This document shows positions 22,041 to 30,597 of a stretch of DNA of 64,000 nucleotides, piece after piece (position 1 is the first letter of the stretch; each line of letters opens with the position of its first letter). Made by a program: the position numbers and the translations under genes. A model generated the notes under the pieces. The model saw only the letters and a list, made by a program, of their open reading frames with translations, made no database searches and was not told the origin of the DNA. Source of the DNA: Methylobacterium sp. Leaf118 (GTDB lineage: Bacteria; Pseudomonadota; Alphaproteobacteria; Rhizobiales; Beijerinckiaceae). The stretch spans positions 1 to 64,000 of the forward strand of contig NZ_CAKLBV010000006.1 in assembly GCF_920984675.1 (NCBI RefSeq), read 5' to 3'.

Positions 22041-22346
22041 TTAGCGGCCGGCGGCGCCGCCTGCGCCGCTCGCACCCATGTTGCCGCCGGTGGTGCCGCC
22101 GGCCGCGCCCGGGGCGCCCGGGGCCATGCCGGTTCCGGTCGAGCCCGTCGTGCCGCCGGTGGCCGAGCCGGTCGCGCGCTCCATGCCCTTCTCGGAATTG
22201 CTCTTCACGCTGCCGGGGTTGTTCATGTTGTCCTGCGCGCTGCCTCCGGCGGCACCCGCGCCCGGCGCCGTGCCGGTCTGCGCGAGGGCGGCGCCCGAAA
22301 GGGCCAGGGTCAGCGAGGCGGCGAGGGCGATCGTGGTGGTTCGCAT
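22041..22346 (-). CDS. Small secreted Gly/Ala/Thr-rich protein
   Basis: 101 residues from the ATG at 22346 (AGGGA 10 bases upstream; another ATG at 22358 has no room for a ribosome site). Clear signal peptide (TIALAASLTLALSGAALAQ). The mature part is low-complexity with GGT, GAP and NMN runs and no cysteines, likely disordered in the periplasm. Such short proteins are common in Methylobacterium-like genomes; no function known. Confidence 0.7.
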   Translation of the reverse strand: MRTTTIALAASLTLALSGAALAQTGTAPGAGAAGGSAQDNMNNPGSVKSNSEKGMERATGSATGGTTGSTGTGMAPGAPGAAGGTTGGNMGASGAGGAAGR

Positions 22347-22521
22347 GATGGTGTCCATCCCTGATGAGTGTCGGAGGAGCGAACCCCACGGTCGACGGCT
22401 TTGTTCAGAACAATCGTCTCCGCCGGGGCGACGGTGCCGGAAGGCCCGGCCGCAAACCTTCGGCGCCCGCGACGCTGCGTCCGCGCTGTGCCGACGGGCG
22501 CGGGCGCTATATCAGGGGGCC

Positions 22522-22974
22522 GTGACCGAGATCCTGTTCTACCACCTCCAGCGCCAGCCCCTCGAGAAGGTGCTGCCGAGCCTCCTCGAGAAATCGCTGG
22601 AGCGCGGCTGGCAGGCGGCTATCCAGGCGGTGAGCGAGGAGCGGCTCCAGGCCCTCGATGACGGGTTGTGGACCTACGCGGACGAGAGCTTCCTCCCCCA
22701 TGGCACCGACCGCGACACCGATGCGGCGACGCAGCCGGTGGTGCTGACGCTGCGCGACGTGAACCCCAACGGTGCGTCGATCCGCTTCCTCGTGGAAGGC
22801 GCCGAACTGCCCGAGGATGCGAGCGGCTACGCGCGCATCTGCATCCTGTTCGACGGCACCGACACCGACGCGCTGCTCCATGCCCGGGAGCAGTGGCGCG
22901 GCGCCAAGCAGGCCGGCCACGCGGTCGCCTACTGGCAGCAGGACGAGAGCGGGCGCTGGACCAAGAAGGCGTGA
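22522..22974 (+). CDS. holC: DNA polymerase III subunit chi
   Basis: Clamp-loader accessory subunit that links the replisome to SSB. 150 residues from the GTG at 22522. The N-terminal ILFYHLQRQPLEKVLPSLL and the central WTYADESFLPHG motif followed by QPVVLT are characteristic; the C-terminus carries the family GHAVAYWQQDESGRW block. The longer open frame to the left is non-coding. Monocistronic or with the peptidase 59 bp downstream. Confidence 0.93.
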   Translation: MTEILFYHLQRQPLEKVLPSLLEKSLERGWQAAIQAVSEERLQALDDGLWTYADESFLPHGTDRDTDAATQPVVLTLRDVNPNGASIRFLVEGAELPEDASGYARICILFDGTDTDALLHAREQWRGAKQAGHAVAYWQQDESGRWTKKA

Positions 22975-23033
22975 GGCGACGGGTCGCCGGCCGAGGGGCC
23001 GGGGACGCGCGATCGAGGATCGGACACGAGCCC

Positions 23034-24647
23034 ATGATGCCACCGACCAAGCCCTGCCCGTCGCGGGTGGCCCGGGCCTGCCTCGCGGGGCTCCTCGCCC
23101 TGACCGTGGGCCTCGCCCCGGTGCCCGGGCTCGCCCAGTCCGGCCCCCCGCAGGGCCAGGCCCGCAAGGCTCCGGAGCGCGAGGGCCGGCGCCTGCCACC
23201 CGATTCCACCACCGACCACAGCCTGACCCTGCCGGGGGGGGGATCGCTCGCCTTCAAGGCGACCGCGGGCAGCCTCGCCCTCGTCGACGAGGACGGCAAG
23301 CTCCAGGCCGAGATCGCCTTCATCGCCTATCAGCGGCCCGGCAAGCCGGAGGAGGTCGCGTCGCGCCCCGTGACCTTCGCGGTCAATGGCGGGCCGGGGG
23401 CGTCCTCGGCCTTCCTCAACATCGGTGCGATCGGTCCCTGGCGCCTGCCGACCGACGGGCCGACGATCAGCCCGTCCCAGAGCCTCGCTCTCCAGCCGAA
23501 CCCCTCGACCTGGCTCGACTTCACCGACCTCGTCTTCCTCGACCCCGTCGGCACCGGCTACAGCCGCGCCGCCGACGGGGACGGCAAGAAGTACTGGAGC
23601 GTCGATGCGGATGCCTCGATCCTCGCTGCCGCCATCGCCCGCTACCTGCGCCAGAACGACCGGCTCGGCTCGCCGAAATTCTTCGTCGGCGAGAGCTATG
23701 GCGGCTTCCGCGGGCCGCTCATCGCCCGCAAGCTCCAGGACGATGTCGGCATCGGCCTGTCGGGCCTCGTGCTGCTCTCGCCGGTGCTCGACTTCGCGTG
23801 GCTGCAGACGCCCCGCACCACGCCCTGGGGCTTCGTGACCCGGCTGCCCTCCTTCGCGGCCGCCGCCCTCGAGCGCACCGGCGCCACACCGACGCGCGCC
23901 CTGATGCGGGACGCCGAGGCCTATGCCTCGGGCGCCTATCTCGCCGACCTGCTCAAGGGCCCCTCCGACCCGGAGGCGGTGGCGCGCCTCACCGACCGCG
24001 TCGCGGCGCTGACCGGCCTCGACCCCGAGACCGTGCGGCGGCAGGCCGGACGGCTCAGTGCGGGCAGCTACCAGCGCGAGATCGGCCGCGCCGCCGGCCG
24101 GGTCGCCTCGGCCTACGACACCGGGGTGACGGGCTGGGACCCGGACCCGACCTCGGCGCATTCGGGCTTCGAGGATCCGGTGCTCACCGCCCTCCAGGCC
24201 CCCCTCACCGGCGCCATGGTGCGCCTCTACGCCGAGCGTCTCGGCTGGCGCATCGACACCATGCGCTACGAACTCCTGAACAACGCGGTCAATCGCGGCT
24301 GGAGCTGGGGCTCGGGCCGCTCCGCTCCGGAGGCCATGGGCGCCCTGAAGGATGTCCTGGCGCTCGACGGCACCCTGCGGGTCCTCGTCGTCCACGGCTT
24401 CACGGACCTCGTGACGCCCTACTTCGCCTCGAAGATGCTGATCGACCAGATGCCGGTCTACGGCGCGGCCGACCGGCTCACGCTCTCGGTCTATCCCGGC
24501 GGCCACATGTTCTACACTCGGCCCGACTCGCGAAAAGCCTTCCACGACGACGCGGCGGACCTGTTCGCCCGCGCCGTGAAGGCGCGCTCGGACGGCAGCG
24601 CGGCGGGTGAGGGCCCCGCGCTCGAGCGCGACCGACCGACCCCGTGA
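23034..24647 (+). CDS. Exported serine carboxypeptidase (peptidase S10)
   Basis: 537 residues. Signal peptide (LAGLLALTVGLAPVPGLAQ, cleavage near 35). S10 hallmarks: VNGGPGASSAFLNIGAIGP, FLDPVGTGYS, the nucleophile Ser221 in GESYGG, Asp458 in HGFTDLVTP and His491 in GGHMFY. Predicted to remove C-terminal residues from peptides in the periplasm. Two adjacent ATGs (23034, 23037) can serve as start. Its stop overlaps the GTG of the downstream lipoprotein gene. Confidence 0.9.
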   Translation: MMPPTKPCPSRVARACLAGLLALTVGLAPVPGLAQSGPPQGQARKAPEREGRRLPPDSTTDHSLTLPGGGSLAFKATAGSLALVDEDGKLQAEIAFIAYQRPGKPEEVASRPVTFAVNGGPGASSAFLNIGAIGPWRLPTDGPTISPSQSLALQPNPSTWLDFTDLVFLDPVGTGYSRAADGDGKKYWSVDADASILAAAIARYLRQNDRLGSPKFFVGESYGGFRGPLIARKLQDDVGIGLSGLVLLSPVLDFAWLQTPRTTPWGFVTRLPSFAAAALERTGATPTRALMRDAEAYASGAYLADLLKGPSDPEAVARLTDRVAALTGLDPETVRRQAGRLSAGSYQREIGRAAGRVASAYDTGVTGWDPDPTSAHSGFEDPVLTALQAPLTGAMVRLYAERLGWRIDTMRYELLNNAVNRGWSWGSGRSAPEAMGALKDVLALDGTLRVLVVHGFTDLVTPYFASKMLIDQMPVYGAADRLTLSVYPGGHMFYTRPDSRKAFHDDAADLFARAVKARSDGSAAGEGPALERDRPTP

Positions 24648-25003
24648 GGCTCGTCCCGGCGCTGATCGCGGCCCTCGCTCTCTCGGCCTGCACGGCCACC
24701 GAGCGGGCGGCCCCCGTCGCGGCTCCGCCGGCGCCGCGCATCGCCCCGCCCGCGGCGCCGGCCTTTGTCGGCCCGGTCCTCGACGGAAGCGGGGCCTGCA
24801 CCGCGACGGATCCCGGCACGGCCACGGCGATCGAGCCCGGCATCGGCGAGTGCGCGCTGGTGCGGCTCAAGGGGCGACCGCCGACCGACGTGCTGGTCGG
24901 GGAGGGTCGCGCCGGCCGCGAGGTGCAGGTGCTCTATGCCGAGCCCGGGGCCCGGGAGCTGTATTTCTTCGTGAACAACCGCCTCGATCGCATCGTACGT
25001 TAA
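24644..25003 (+). CDS. Small lipoprotein
   Basis: 119 residues starting at a GTG in a GTGA overlap with the peptidase stop. N-terminus VPALIAALALSACTA has a lipobox (LSAC, lipidated Cys near residue 16). A Pro/Ala linker follows, then a small globular domain with a disulfide-capable pair (GACTAT, GECALV). C-terminal ELYFFVNNRLDRIVR. Family not recognised. Coupling suggests it works with or near the S10 peptidase in the envelope. Confidence 0.75.
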   Translation: MRLVPALIAALALSACTATERAAPVAAPPAPRIAPPAAPAFVGPVLDGSGACTATDPGTATAIEPGIGECALVRLKGRPPTDVLVGEGRAGREVQVLYAEPGARELYFFVNNRLDRIVR

Positions 25004-25082
25004 CGCGCAGCCGGACTGGGCGCAGGATTGCTTGCCACTCGACCGGCCTGGGCGGATCGCCGGGCAGGAAGGTGACCGCGCG

Positions 25083-26210
25083 ATGGCCCACGAGTACCGG
25101 TTCGGCATCGAGGAAGAGCTGTTCCTGGCCACGGCCCGCACCCGGGCGGCGCCGGAGGGCTCGGTCGCGGCGTTCCACCGGGCGGCCGGCCATCGCCTGG
25201 AGGGTGTCGAGCGCGAGCTTCTGGAGAACCAGGCCGAGATCTGCTCGCAGCCGTCGGTGAGCTTCGCGGAGACCCACGAGGCGCTGGCCCGGCTGCGCAC
25301 GAGCCTGGGCCGGATCGGGCGCGAGCACGGTTTGAAGGTCTTCGCCGCCGGCACCCATCCAACCGCGATCTGGGCCAAGCAGCGCGAGACCGCGACGTTG
25401 CGCTACCGCAAGATGATCGACAACCTGCAGATGGTCGGACGCCGCTCCGTCGTTTGCGGCCTGCACATCCATGTCGAGGTGCCCGAGCCCGACGCGCGCA
25501 TCGCCCTGATCAACCGGCTCACGCCCTACCTGCCGGTCTTGCTCGCCCTCTCGACCTCCTCGCCGTTCTACGATCGGCACCGCACCGGGCTCGCCGGCTA
25601 TCGCCTGCGGGCCTATGCCGAACTGCCGCGCACGGGCCTGCCGGAATCCTTCACGGATGCCGCCGATTTCGACCGCTACGTCCGCGTCATGACCCGGACC
25701 GGGGCCATCGAGGATGCGACCCATCTCTGGTGGCACATCCGCCCCTCCGTTCGCTATCCGACCCTGGAATTGCGGGTCGCCGACAGCTGCACCCGCCTGC
25801 GGGACACCCTGGCGATCGCCGCGCTCTACCGCTGCCTCGTGCGCCTCTGCGTGCGCCGGCCGGACCTCGCCCCCCCGCCGAGCGGCGCCGCGCGGGGCTT
25901 CGCGATGGAGAATCTGTGGCGGGCCCAGCGCGACGGGGTCCATGCCGCGCTCATCGACCCGGCGACGGAGGAGGCGGTGCCGATGCTCCGCCTCGTCGAG
26001 CAACTGCTCGACCTCGCGGCGGAGGATGCGGCGGCGCTGGGCTGCGCCGCGCAGGTTGCACACGCCCTGACCATCGTGTCGTGCGGCTCCAGCGCCGACG
26101 GCCAGATCGCGGCTTACGAGGCGTCTCTGGCGGCGGGCGGCAGCGAGCGCAAGGCGCTCTCCAGCGTGATCGACTGGCTCGCCCGGCAGACCGCCGATTG
26201 CGGCGAATAG
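25083..26210 (+). CDS. YbdK-family carboxylate-amine ligase (glutamate-cysteine ligase 2 type)
   Basis: 375 residues from the ATG at 25083. GCS2 family hallmarks: FGIEEELFL at the N-terminus (ATP/metal site), LLENQAEICSQPS, CGLHIHVEVP, TSSPFYDRHRTGLAGYR and LELRVADSC. E. coli YbdK has weak glutamate-cysteine ligase activity; the physiological substrate is unknown. It stands alone, 80 bp after the lipoprotein gene and 83 bp before the DUF4142 gene. Confidence 0.88.
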   Translation: MAHEYRFGIEEELFLATARTRAAPEGSVAAFHRAAGHRLEGVERELLENQAEICSQPSVSFAETHEALARLRTSLGRIGREHGLKVFAAGTHPTAIWAKQRETATLRYRKMIDNLQMVGRRSVVCGLHIHVEVPEPDARIALINRLTPYLPVLLALSTSSPFYDRHRTGLAGYRLRAYAELPRTGLPESFTDAADFDRYVRVMTRTGAIEDATHLWWHIRPSVRYPTLELRVADSCTRLRDTLAIAALYRCLVRLCVRRPDLAPPPSGAARGFAMENLWRAQRDGVHAALIDPATEEAVPMLRLVEQLLDLAAEDAAALGCAAQVAHALTIVSCGSSADGQIAAYEASLAAGGSERKALSSVIDWLARQTADCGE

Positions 26211-26293
26211 GCTCGGCCCGCGGCGGTGTCAGGAACCGGGAGGGGGCCCCCCGGTTCCCACCACCCGTCCAGGCGCCGCGCCAGGAGAGCCCC

Positions 26294-26833
26294 ATGAGAA
26301 CGTCCACCGCCGCCATCGCCGGCCTGCTCCTTCTCGGAGCCGCCGGTCCCGGACAGGCCCAGTCCGTCGGCGAGAAGACCGGCGTGAATTCCCTGATCGG
26401 CGTCAGCCCCTCGACCCAGGATTTCGTCACGCAGGCCGCGATCAGCGACCTGTTCGAGATCCAGACCAGCGAACTCGCCGTCGAGCGCGCCGATGAGCCG
26501 ACCAAGGCCTACGCTCGCAAGATGATCGAGGATCACCGCAAGGTCTCGCAGGAGATGAAGACCCTCCTCCAGGGCGGCAAGGTGAAGGCCGAGCTGCCGA
26601 CCGCGCTCGATTCGGCCCACCAGGCCAAACTCGACAAGCTGAAGGGTCTGAACGGCGCGGACTTCACCAAGCAGTACCACGACGATCAGGTGACGGGGCA
26701 CAAGAACGCCACCGACCTCTACAAGCGCTACGCCGAGGGCGGCGACAATCCGGAGCTCAAGGCCTTCGCCGCCAAGCACAAGCCCCATCTCGACGCGCAC
26801 CTGACAATGGCCCAGGACCTCGACAAGAAATAG
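26294..26833 (+). CDS. DUF4142 (ferritin-like) exported protein
   Basis: 179 residues with AGGAGAG just upstream. Signal peptide (AAIAGLLLLGAAGPGQAQS). The rest is the four-helix DUF4142 domain: FVTQAAISDLFEIQTSELAVE, AYARKMIEDHRKVSQEMK, DFTKQYHDDQVTGHKNATDLY, AAKHKPHLDAHLTMAQDL, with the conserved His/Asp/Glu positions of ferritin-like bundles. Metal binding is not proven for the family. Often stress-induced in alphaproteobacteria. Confidence 0.88.
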   Translation: MRTSTAAIAGLLLLGAAGPGQAQSVGEKTGVNSLIGVSPSTQDFVTQAAISDLFEIQTSELAVERADEPTKAYARKMIEDHRKVSQEMKTLLQGGKVKAELPTALDSAHQAKLDKLKGLNGADFTKQYHDDQVTGHKNATDLYKRYAEGGDNPELKAFAAKHKPHLDAHLTMAQDLDKK

Positions 26834-26844
26834 GGATCGGCGAT

Positions 26845-26871
26845 GACGCGGCGAGCCATGCACGCCGCGTC
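26845..26871. terminator. Hairpin between convergent DUF4142 gene and ltaE
   Basis: 9-bp perfect arms GACGCGGCG / CGCCGCGTC with a 9-base loop, 11 bases after the DUF4142 stop. Inferred bidirectional terminator. Confidence 0.5.
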
Positions 26872-26906
26872 CAGACCCCTGCGCGAGGAGCGTATCGCGG
26901 ACCGGT

Positions 26907-27956
26907 CTAGGTCCGGGCGCGCGTGGCGAACGCGCTCGCCCGTGCCCGGATGACCGTGGCGGCCCGCTCGATGCCGGCGCGGTCGACATCGAGATTGGCG
27001 GTCACACGGATCTGGCGCGGGCCGAGCGCCCGGATGCGGACCCCGTCCTCCAGGCAGGCGGCGGCGAAGGCCGAAGCGGTGACGCCGAGCCCGTCAACCG
27101 TGAAGCACAGGATGTTCGACTGCCCCGCCGTCGGGTCGAAGCTCAGGCCCGGCGCATCGGCGATGGCTCGATGGAGCCAAGCCGCGTTGGCATTGTCCTC
27201 GGCGAGCTGCGCGATGTGGTGGTCCAGGGCGTAGAGGCCGGCCGCCGCGAGCACGCCCGACTGGCGCATGGCGCCGCCCAGGCGGTACTTCCACTGCCAG
27301 GCCGCCTCGACGAAGGCGGCCGAGCCGCACAGCACCGCGCCCACCGGGCAGCCGAGTCCCTTGCTGAGGTCGATCCAGACGCTGTCGAAGCCCGCCGCGT
27401 AGTCCGCCGCCGGGATCCCGGTCGCGGTGACCGCATTGAGGAGCCGGGCCCCGTCGATATGCGCCTTGAGGCCCCGGGCCTGCGCGTAGTCGCGGATGAG
27501 CCGCATCTCCGCCACGTCCCAGACCGTGCCGCCGGAGAAACTCGTGGTCTGCTCGACGGAGACCAGGGCGGAGCGCGGCGCCGTGCGCTGGGGCGGGCGG
27601 ATCGCCGCCTCGACCTGGGCCAGGGTGAAGAGGCCGACCCGCGTCGGCAGGGCTCGGACCGAGACGCCGCCGATCGCCGCCGAGCCCGCGGCCTCGGTGT
27701 TGTAGATGTGGGACTGATCGTCGACGATGATCTCGTCGCCGGGGCGGGTATGGACCAGGATCGAGGCGAGGTTGCACATCGTGCCCGAGGGCATGAACAC
27801 CCCGGCTTCCATGCCCAGGAGGGCCGCCACGCGCTCGCACAGGGCGTTGGTGGTCGGGTCCGATCCGGATTGTTCGTCGCCGACCTCGGCGCGGGCCATG
27901 GCCTCGCGCATGCCGGGCGTCGGCCGTGTCTGGGTGTCGCTGTACAGGTCGATCAT
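26907..27956 (-). CDS. ltaE: Low-specificity L-threonine aldolase
   Basis: PLP enzyme that cleaves L-threonine or allo-threonine to glycine and acetaldehyde. 349 residues. N-terminal LYSDTQTRPTPGMREAM, the MPSGTMCNLASI loop, HIDGARLLNA (PLP ring Asp) and Schiff-base Lys199 in DLSKGLGCPVGAV. Divergent from a GntR/FCD regulator with 230 bp between; in a methylotroph it could feed glycine for the serine cycle (inference). Confidence 0.93.
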   Translation of the reverse strand: MIDLYSDTQTRPTPGMREAMARAEVGDEQSGSDPTTNALCERVAALLGMEAGVFMPSGTMCNLASILVHTRPGDEIIVDDQSHIYNTEAAGSAAIGGVSVRALPTRVGLFTLAQVEAAIRPPQRTAPRSALVSVEQTTSFSGGTVWDVAEMRLIRDYAQARGLKAHIDGARLLNAVTATGIPAADYAAGFDSVWIDLSKGLGCPVGAVLCGSAAFVEAAWQWKYRLGGAMRQSGVLAAAGLYALDHHIAQLAEDNANAAWLHRAIADAPGLSFDPTAGQSNILCFTVDGLGVTASAFAAACLEDGVRIRALGPRQIRVTANLDVDRAGIERAATVIRARASAFATRART

Positions 27957-28077
27957 GCGGGGTCTCGGTCGCGGCCGTCGGCCTTCGATGGCGTTGAATG
28001 TGCATTAAAAATACGATCCGTGCCAAGCCCGTGCTAGGGTCGGGGCCCGTGTAAGGCGGGGCAGAAATGTCAAGCTT

Positions 28078-28094
28078 TTCGTGTGACTCACGAA
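28078..28094. promoter_or_regulatory. Inverted repeat in the ltaE-gntR divergent region
   Basis: TTCGTG (28078-28083) and CACGAA (28089-28094) flank 5 bases. It lies between two divergent genes, one of them a DNA-binding regulator, so it is a possible operator. It does not match the FadR-type TTGTnnACAA pattern well. Weak evidence. Confidence 0.3.
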
Positions 28095-28186
28095 GTCGGC
28101 ACGAGTCCGGAGTCTCGACAGAAGGCGGATCGATGCCTAGACGTTGAGACGCAATGGTTCGCCTTCAAGAATGATTTGACTTGTCG

Positions 28187-28861
28187 ATGAATAGAATTGA
28201 GCCCAGTATCGGGATCAGCCGCCGCTACCTCCACGATGAGGTGGCGGACCGCATGCGCGAGCTGATCAACGACGGCGAGCTGGAACCGCGCGCGCGGGTG
28301 AATGAGAGCGAGCTGACCGAGCGCTTCGGCATCTCGCGCACGCCCCTTCGCGAGGCCATCAAGATCCTCGCAACCGAAGGGCTGCTCGAGCTGCTCCCGA
28401 ATCGCGGGGCGCGGGTCGCCAGCATCTCCCGCACCGAACTCGAGGAGATGATCGAGGTCGTCGCCGGGCTGGAGGCGACCGCCTGCGACATCGCCTGCCG
28501 GGTCATCACCGAGGCCGAGTTGGCCGCCATCGAGGCGCGGCACGAGGCGATGATGGTCGCCTGGCGGGGACGCCACGAGGCCGAGTATTTTCGGCTCAAC
28601 CGGGAGATCCACGAGGCGATCATGCTGGCGAGTCGCAACGCCAAGCTGCGCAGCCTCTATATCGGCCTGACCGGCCGCATCCAGCGCACCCGCTATTCGG
28701 CCCATCAGACCGACGAGCAATGGGCCCGGGCCGTCGACGAGCACGAGCGGATGATCCCGCTGCTACGCGACCGAAACGGCGATGCGCTCGCCGCGCTGAT
28801 GCGCAAACACATCCGCTCGAAGAAGCCGGTGATCGCGGCGACCTACGGCGAAGAGAGCTAG
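28187..28861 (+). CDS. GntR-family regulator with FCD domain
   Basis: 224 residues. N-terminal winged HTH (VADRMRELINDGELEPRARVN...LTERFGISRTPLREAIKILATEG, residues about 15-65) and a C-terminal FCD all-helical ligand domain (from about 85), with the Asp/His-type metal-ligand positions (LNREIHEAIM, VDEHERMI). The ATG at 28187 is preferred to a TTG at 28181. Divergent from ltaE; it may control that gene or itself. Effector unknown, usually a small carboxylate in this family. Confidence 0.88.
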   Translation: MNRIEPSIGISRRYLHDEVADRMRELINDGELEPRARVNESELTERFGISRTPLREAIKILATEGLLELLPNRGARVASISRTELEEMIEVVAGLEATACDIACRVITEAELAAIEARHEAMMVAWRGRHEAEYFRLNREIHEAIMLASRNAKLRSLYIGLTGRIQRTRYSAHQTDEQWARAVDEHERMIPLLRDRNGDALAALMRKHIRSKKPVIAATYGEES

Positions 28862-28887
28862 GACCGGGAGAGTCAGGACATCGTCCC

Positions 28888-28914
28888 GGATCCGGACGGG
28901 TCCGTCCGCGATCC
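28888..28914. terminator. Imperfect hairpin between gntR and convergent hydratase gene
   Basis: GGATCCGGACGG pairs with CCGTCCGCGATCC with one bulge, 27 bases after the gntR stop and before the convergent enoyl-CoA hydratase gene. A possible two-way terminator. Confidence 0.4.
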
Positions 28915-28984
28915 TGAGCCATCCCGGCGGTGTCCCGAGCGCCGGCCTCCGCCGCCCGGGTCCGGGTGCCGGGAGCGCGCTCCC

Positions 28985-29794
28985 TCAGCGCCCCGTCCAG
29001 TTCGGCGGGCGCTTCGCCAGGAAGGCTTCCATGCCTTCGCGAAAATCATCGCTCGTGTAGCATCGCGCGATCAGGTCGTCCCCAGACTGGTCGGGGTCGT
29101 TGGCGGCGAGCCGGCGCAGGGCTTCCTTGGTGGCCTGGAGCGTGAGCGGGGCATGGCCCGCCATCAGGGTCGCGAGTTCGGTCGCGCGGGCCTCCAGGGC
29201 CGGCCCGTCCGCCACCATCTCGTGGACGAGGCCGATCGCCTGAGCCTCCTCGGCTTCCACCAAGCGGGCGGTGAACAGGATTTCCTTGACCCGGGCCGGG
29301 CCGATCAGGGCGGCGAGCCGCCCCAGCGTGCGCGGCGACAGGCAATTGCCCAGGGTGCGGGCGATCGGGATGCCGAAGCGCGCGTCCCGCGTGGCGATGC
29401 GCAGGTCGCAGGTCGCCGCGATGACGGCGCCCCCGCCCGTGCAGGCCCCGGCCACCGCCGCGATGGTCGGCATCGGCAGCCGTTCGATCGCGTCCAGCAC
29501 CCGATCGATGAAGCGCTCGTAGCCGATGGCGTCCGCTCCGGTGGCGAAGCCGCGGAACTGGGCGATGTCGGTGCCCGCCGCGAAGGCCTTCCCGCCCGCG
29601 CCCGTGAGGATCACCGCCCGGACCGAGCAGTCGCCCTGAAGCCGCTCGCACAGGGCGATCAGCCCCTCGTACATCGAGAAGGTCAGCGCGTTGCGCGCCT
29701 GCGGGCGATTGAGGGTGATGCGGGCGATCCCCGCCGCATCGACCGAGAACAGCAGCGCGTCGGTGGGCGCGGAATCGTGGGGGATGGCACTCAT
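28985..29794 (-). CDS. Enoyl-CoA hydratase/isomerase family protein
   Basis: 269 residues, crotonase fold. Oxyanion-hole segments GGKAFAAGTDIAQF and ACTGGGAVIAATCDLRIA, then the trimerisation helices at the C-terminus. The usual catalytic Glu pair of true hydratases is not obvious: position 2 falls in RTLGNCLSP. It could therefore be an isomerase, hydrolase or carnitinyl-CoA dehydratase-like enzyme. Single gene with no pathway neighbours; substrate unassigned. Confidence 0.85.
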   Translation of the reverse strand: MSAIPHDSAPTDALLFSVDAAGIARITLNRPQARNALTFSMYEGLIALCERLQGDCSVRAVILTGAGGKAFAAGTDIAQFRGFATGADAIGYERFIDRVLDAIERLPMPTIAAVAGACTGGGAVIAATCDLRIATRDARFGIPIARTLGNCLSPRTLGRLAALIGPARVKEILFTARLVEAEEAQAIGLVHEMVADGPALEARATELATLMAGHAPLTLQATKEALRRLAANDPDQSGDDLIARCYTSDDFREGMEAFLAKRPPNWTGR

Positions 29795-30048
29795 GACGGG
29801 GTCTCTTCGGCCGGGTGTTCGGAGGCGGGTTTCGCACAGGCGGGCCGCACCGATCGAGCTCTAGCACGGGCTCGTCCGGGACGATCGCCCGGCCCCGGCG
29901 CCTTCGTTCGCGCCCACTTCGCCGCCCTTTTCGGCCATCCGGTCCGGCCGGTGGCGTGATCGCCTCTCATGGGGCGTGGAACGCTCGCGGCCCGCGCCCG
30001 GTTGACGGCCCGAGCGTGGCCGTGCCGGGCCGGCGAGGGAGAAGCACC

Positions 30049-30510
30049 ATGCGGGGTTTGAGCATTGCGGCCGGGATCGCGGCGACGCTCGGCGGCCTGA
30101 TCGCGGCGGGTTCGGCCGAGGCCGGCTGCACCCGGCAGATCATCAACCGCTCCGGCTACACCGCCCTCGTCAGCCGAGACGGCGGCCCCTGGGTCGCGGT
30201 GGGCCCGCGCCGCTCGCAATCGATCCGCTACCGGGATTCGGGCCGTATCGACGTGGCGTTGACCTGCGGGCGCGGGGCCGGGCCCGAGGCGGCGGCGTTC
30301 CGGGCGAGCTACGGCACGGTGGCGGTGATCGACCGCTGCTACATCGCGTTCGGAGACGGGTTCTTCGAGCCGCAGCTCGGCGGCGGCTTCTTCGGTCGCA
30401 AGGACACGGGGCCGCTCGCCCTCAACAATCCGCGCCAGGGTGACCTCGTCGTCGGGCCCGTGGCCGGCGCCTGCGCCGTGGAGCGCGGCGCGATCACGGC
30501 CCGCTACTGA
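30049..30510 (+). CDS. Exported hypothetical protein
   Basis: 153 residues with AGGGAGAAG before the ATG. Signal peptide (IAAGIAATLGGLIAAGSAEA, cleavage before GCTRQ). The mature part has four cysteines (GCTRQ, ALTCGRG, DRCYIAF, GACAVE) that could form two disulfides, and a Gly-rich central region (EPQLGGGFFGRKD). Periplasmic or secreted. No family recognised. Confidence 0.7.
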   Translation: MRGLSIAAGIAATLGGLIAAGSAEAGCTRQIINRSGYTALVSRDGGPWVAVGPRRSQSIRYRDSGRIDVALTCGRGAGPEAAAFRASYGTVAVIDRCYIAFGDGFFEPQLGGGFFGRKDTGPLALNNPRQGDLVVGPVAGACAVERGAITARY

Positions 30511-30597
30511 TCCTGACCCGCGCCGTTCCCGACCGGTCGGGGACAGCCCGATCCATCGGATCGGGGCCGCCCGACCCGGCGGGGGATCGGCCCGGGT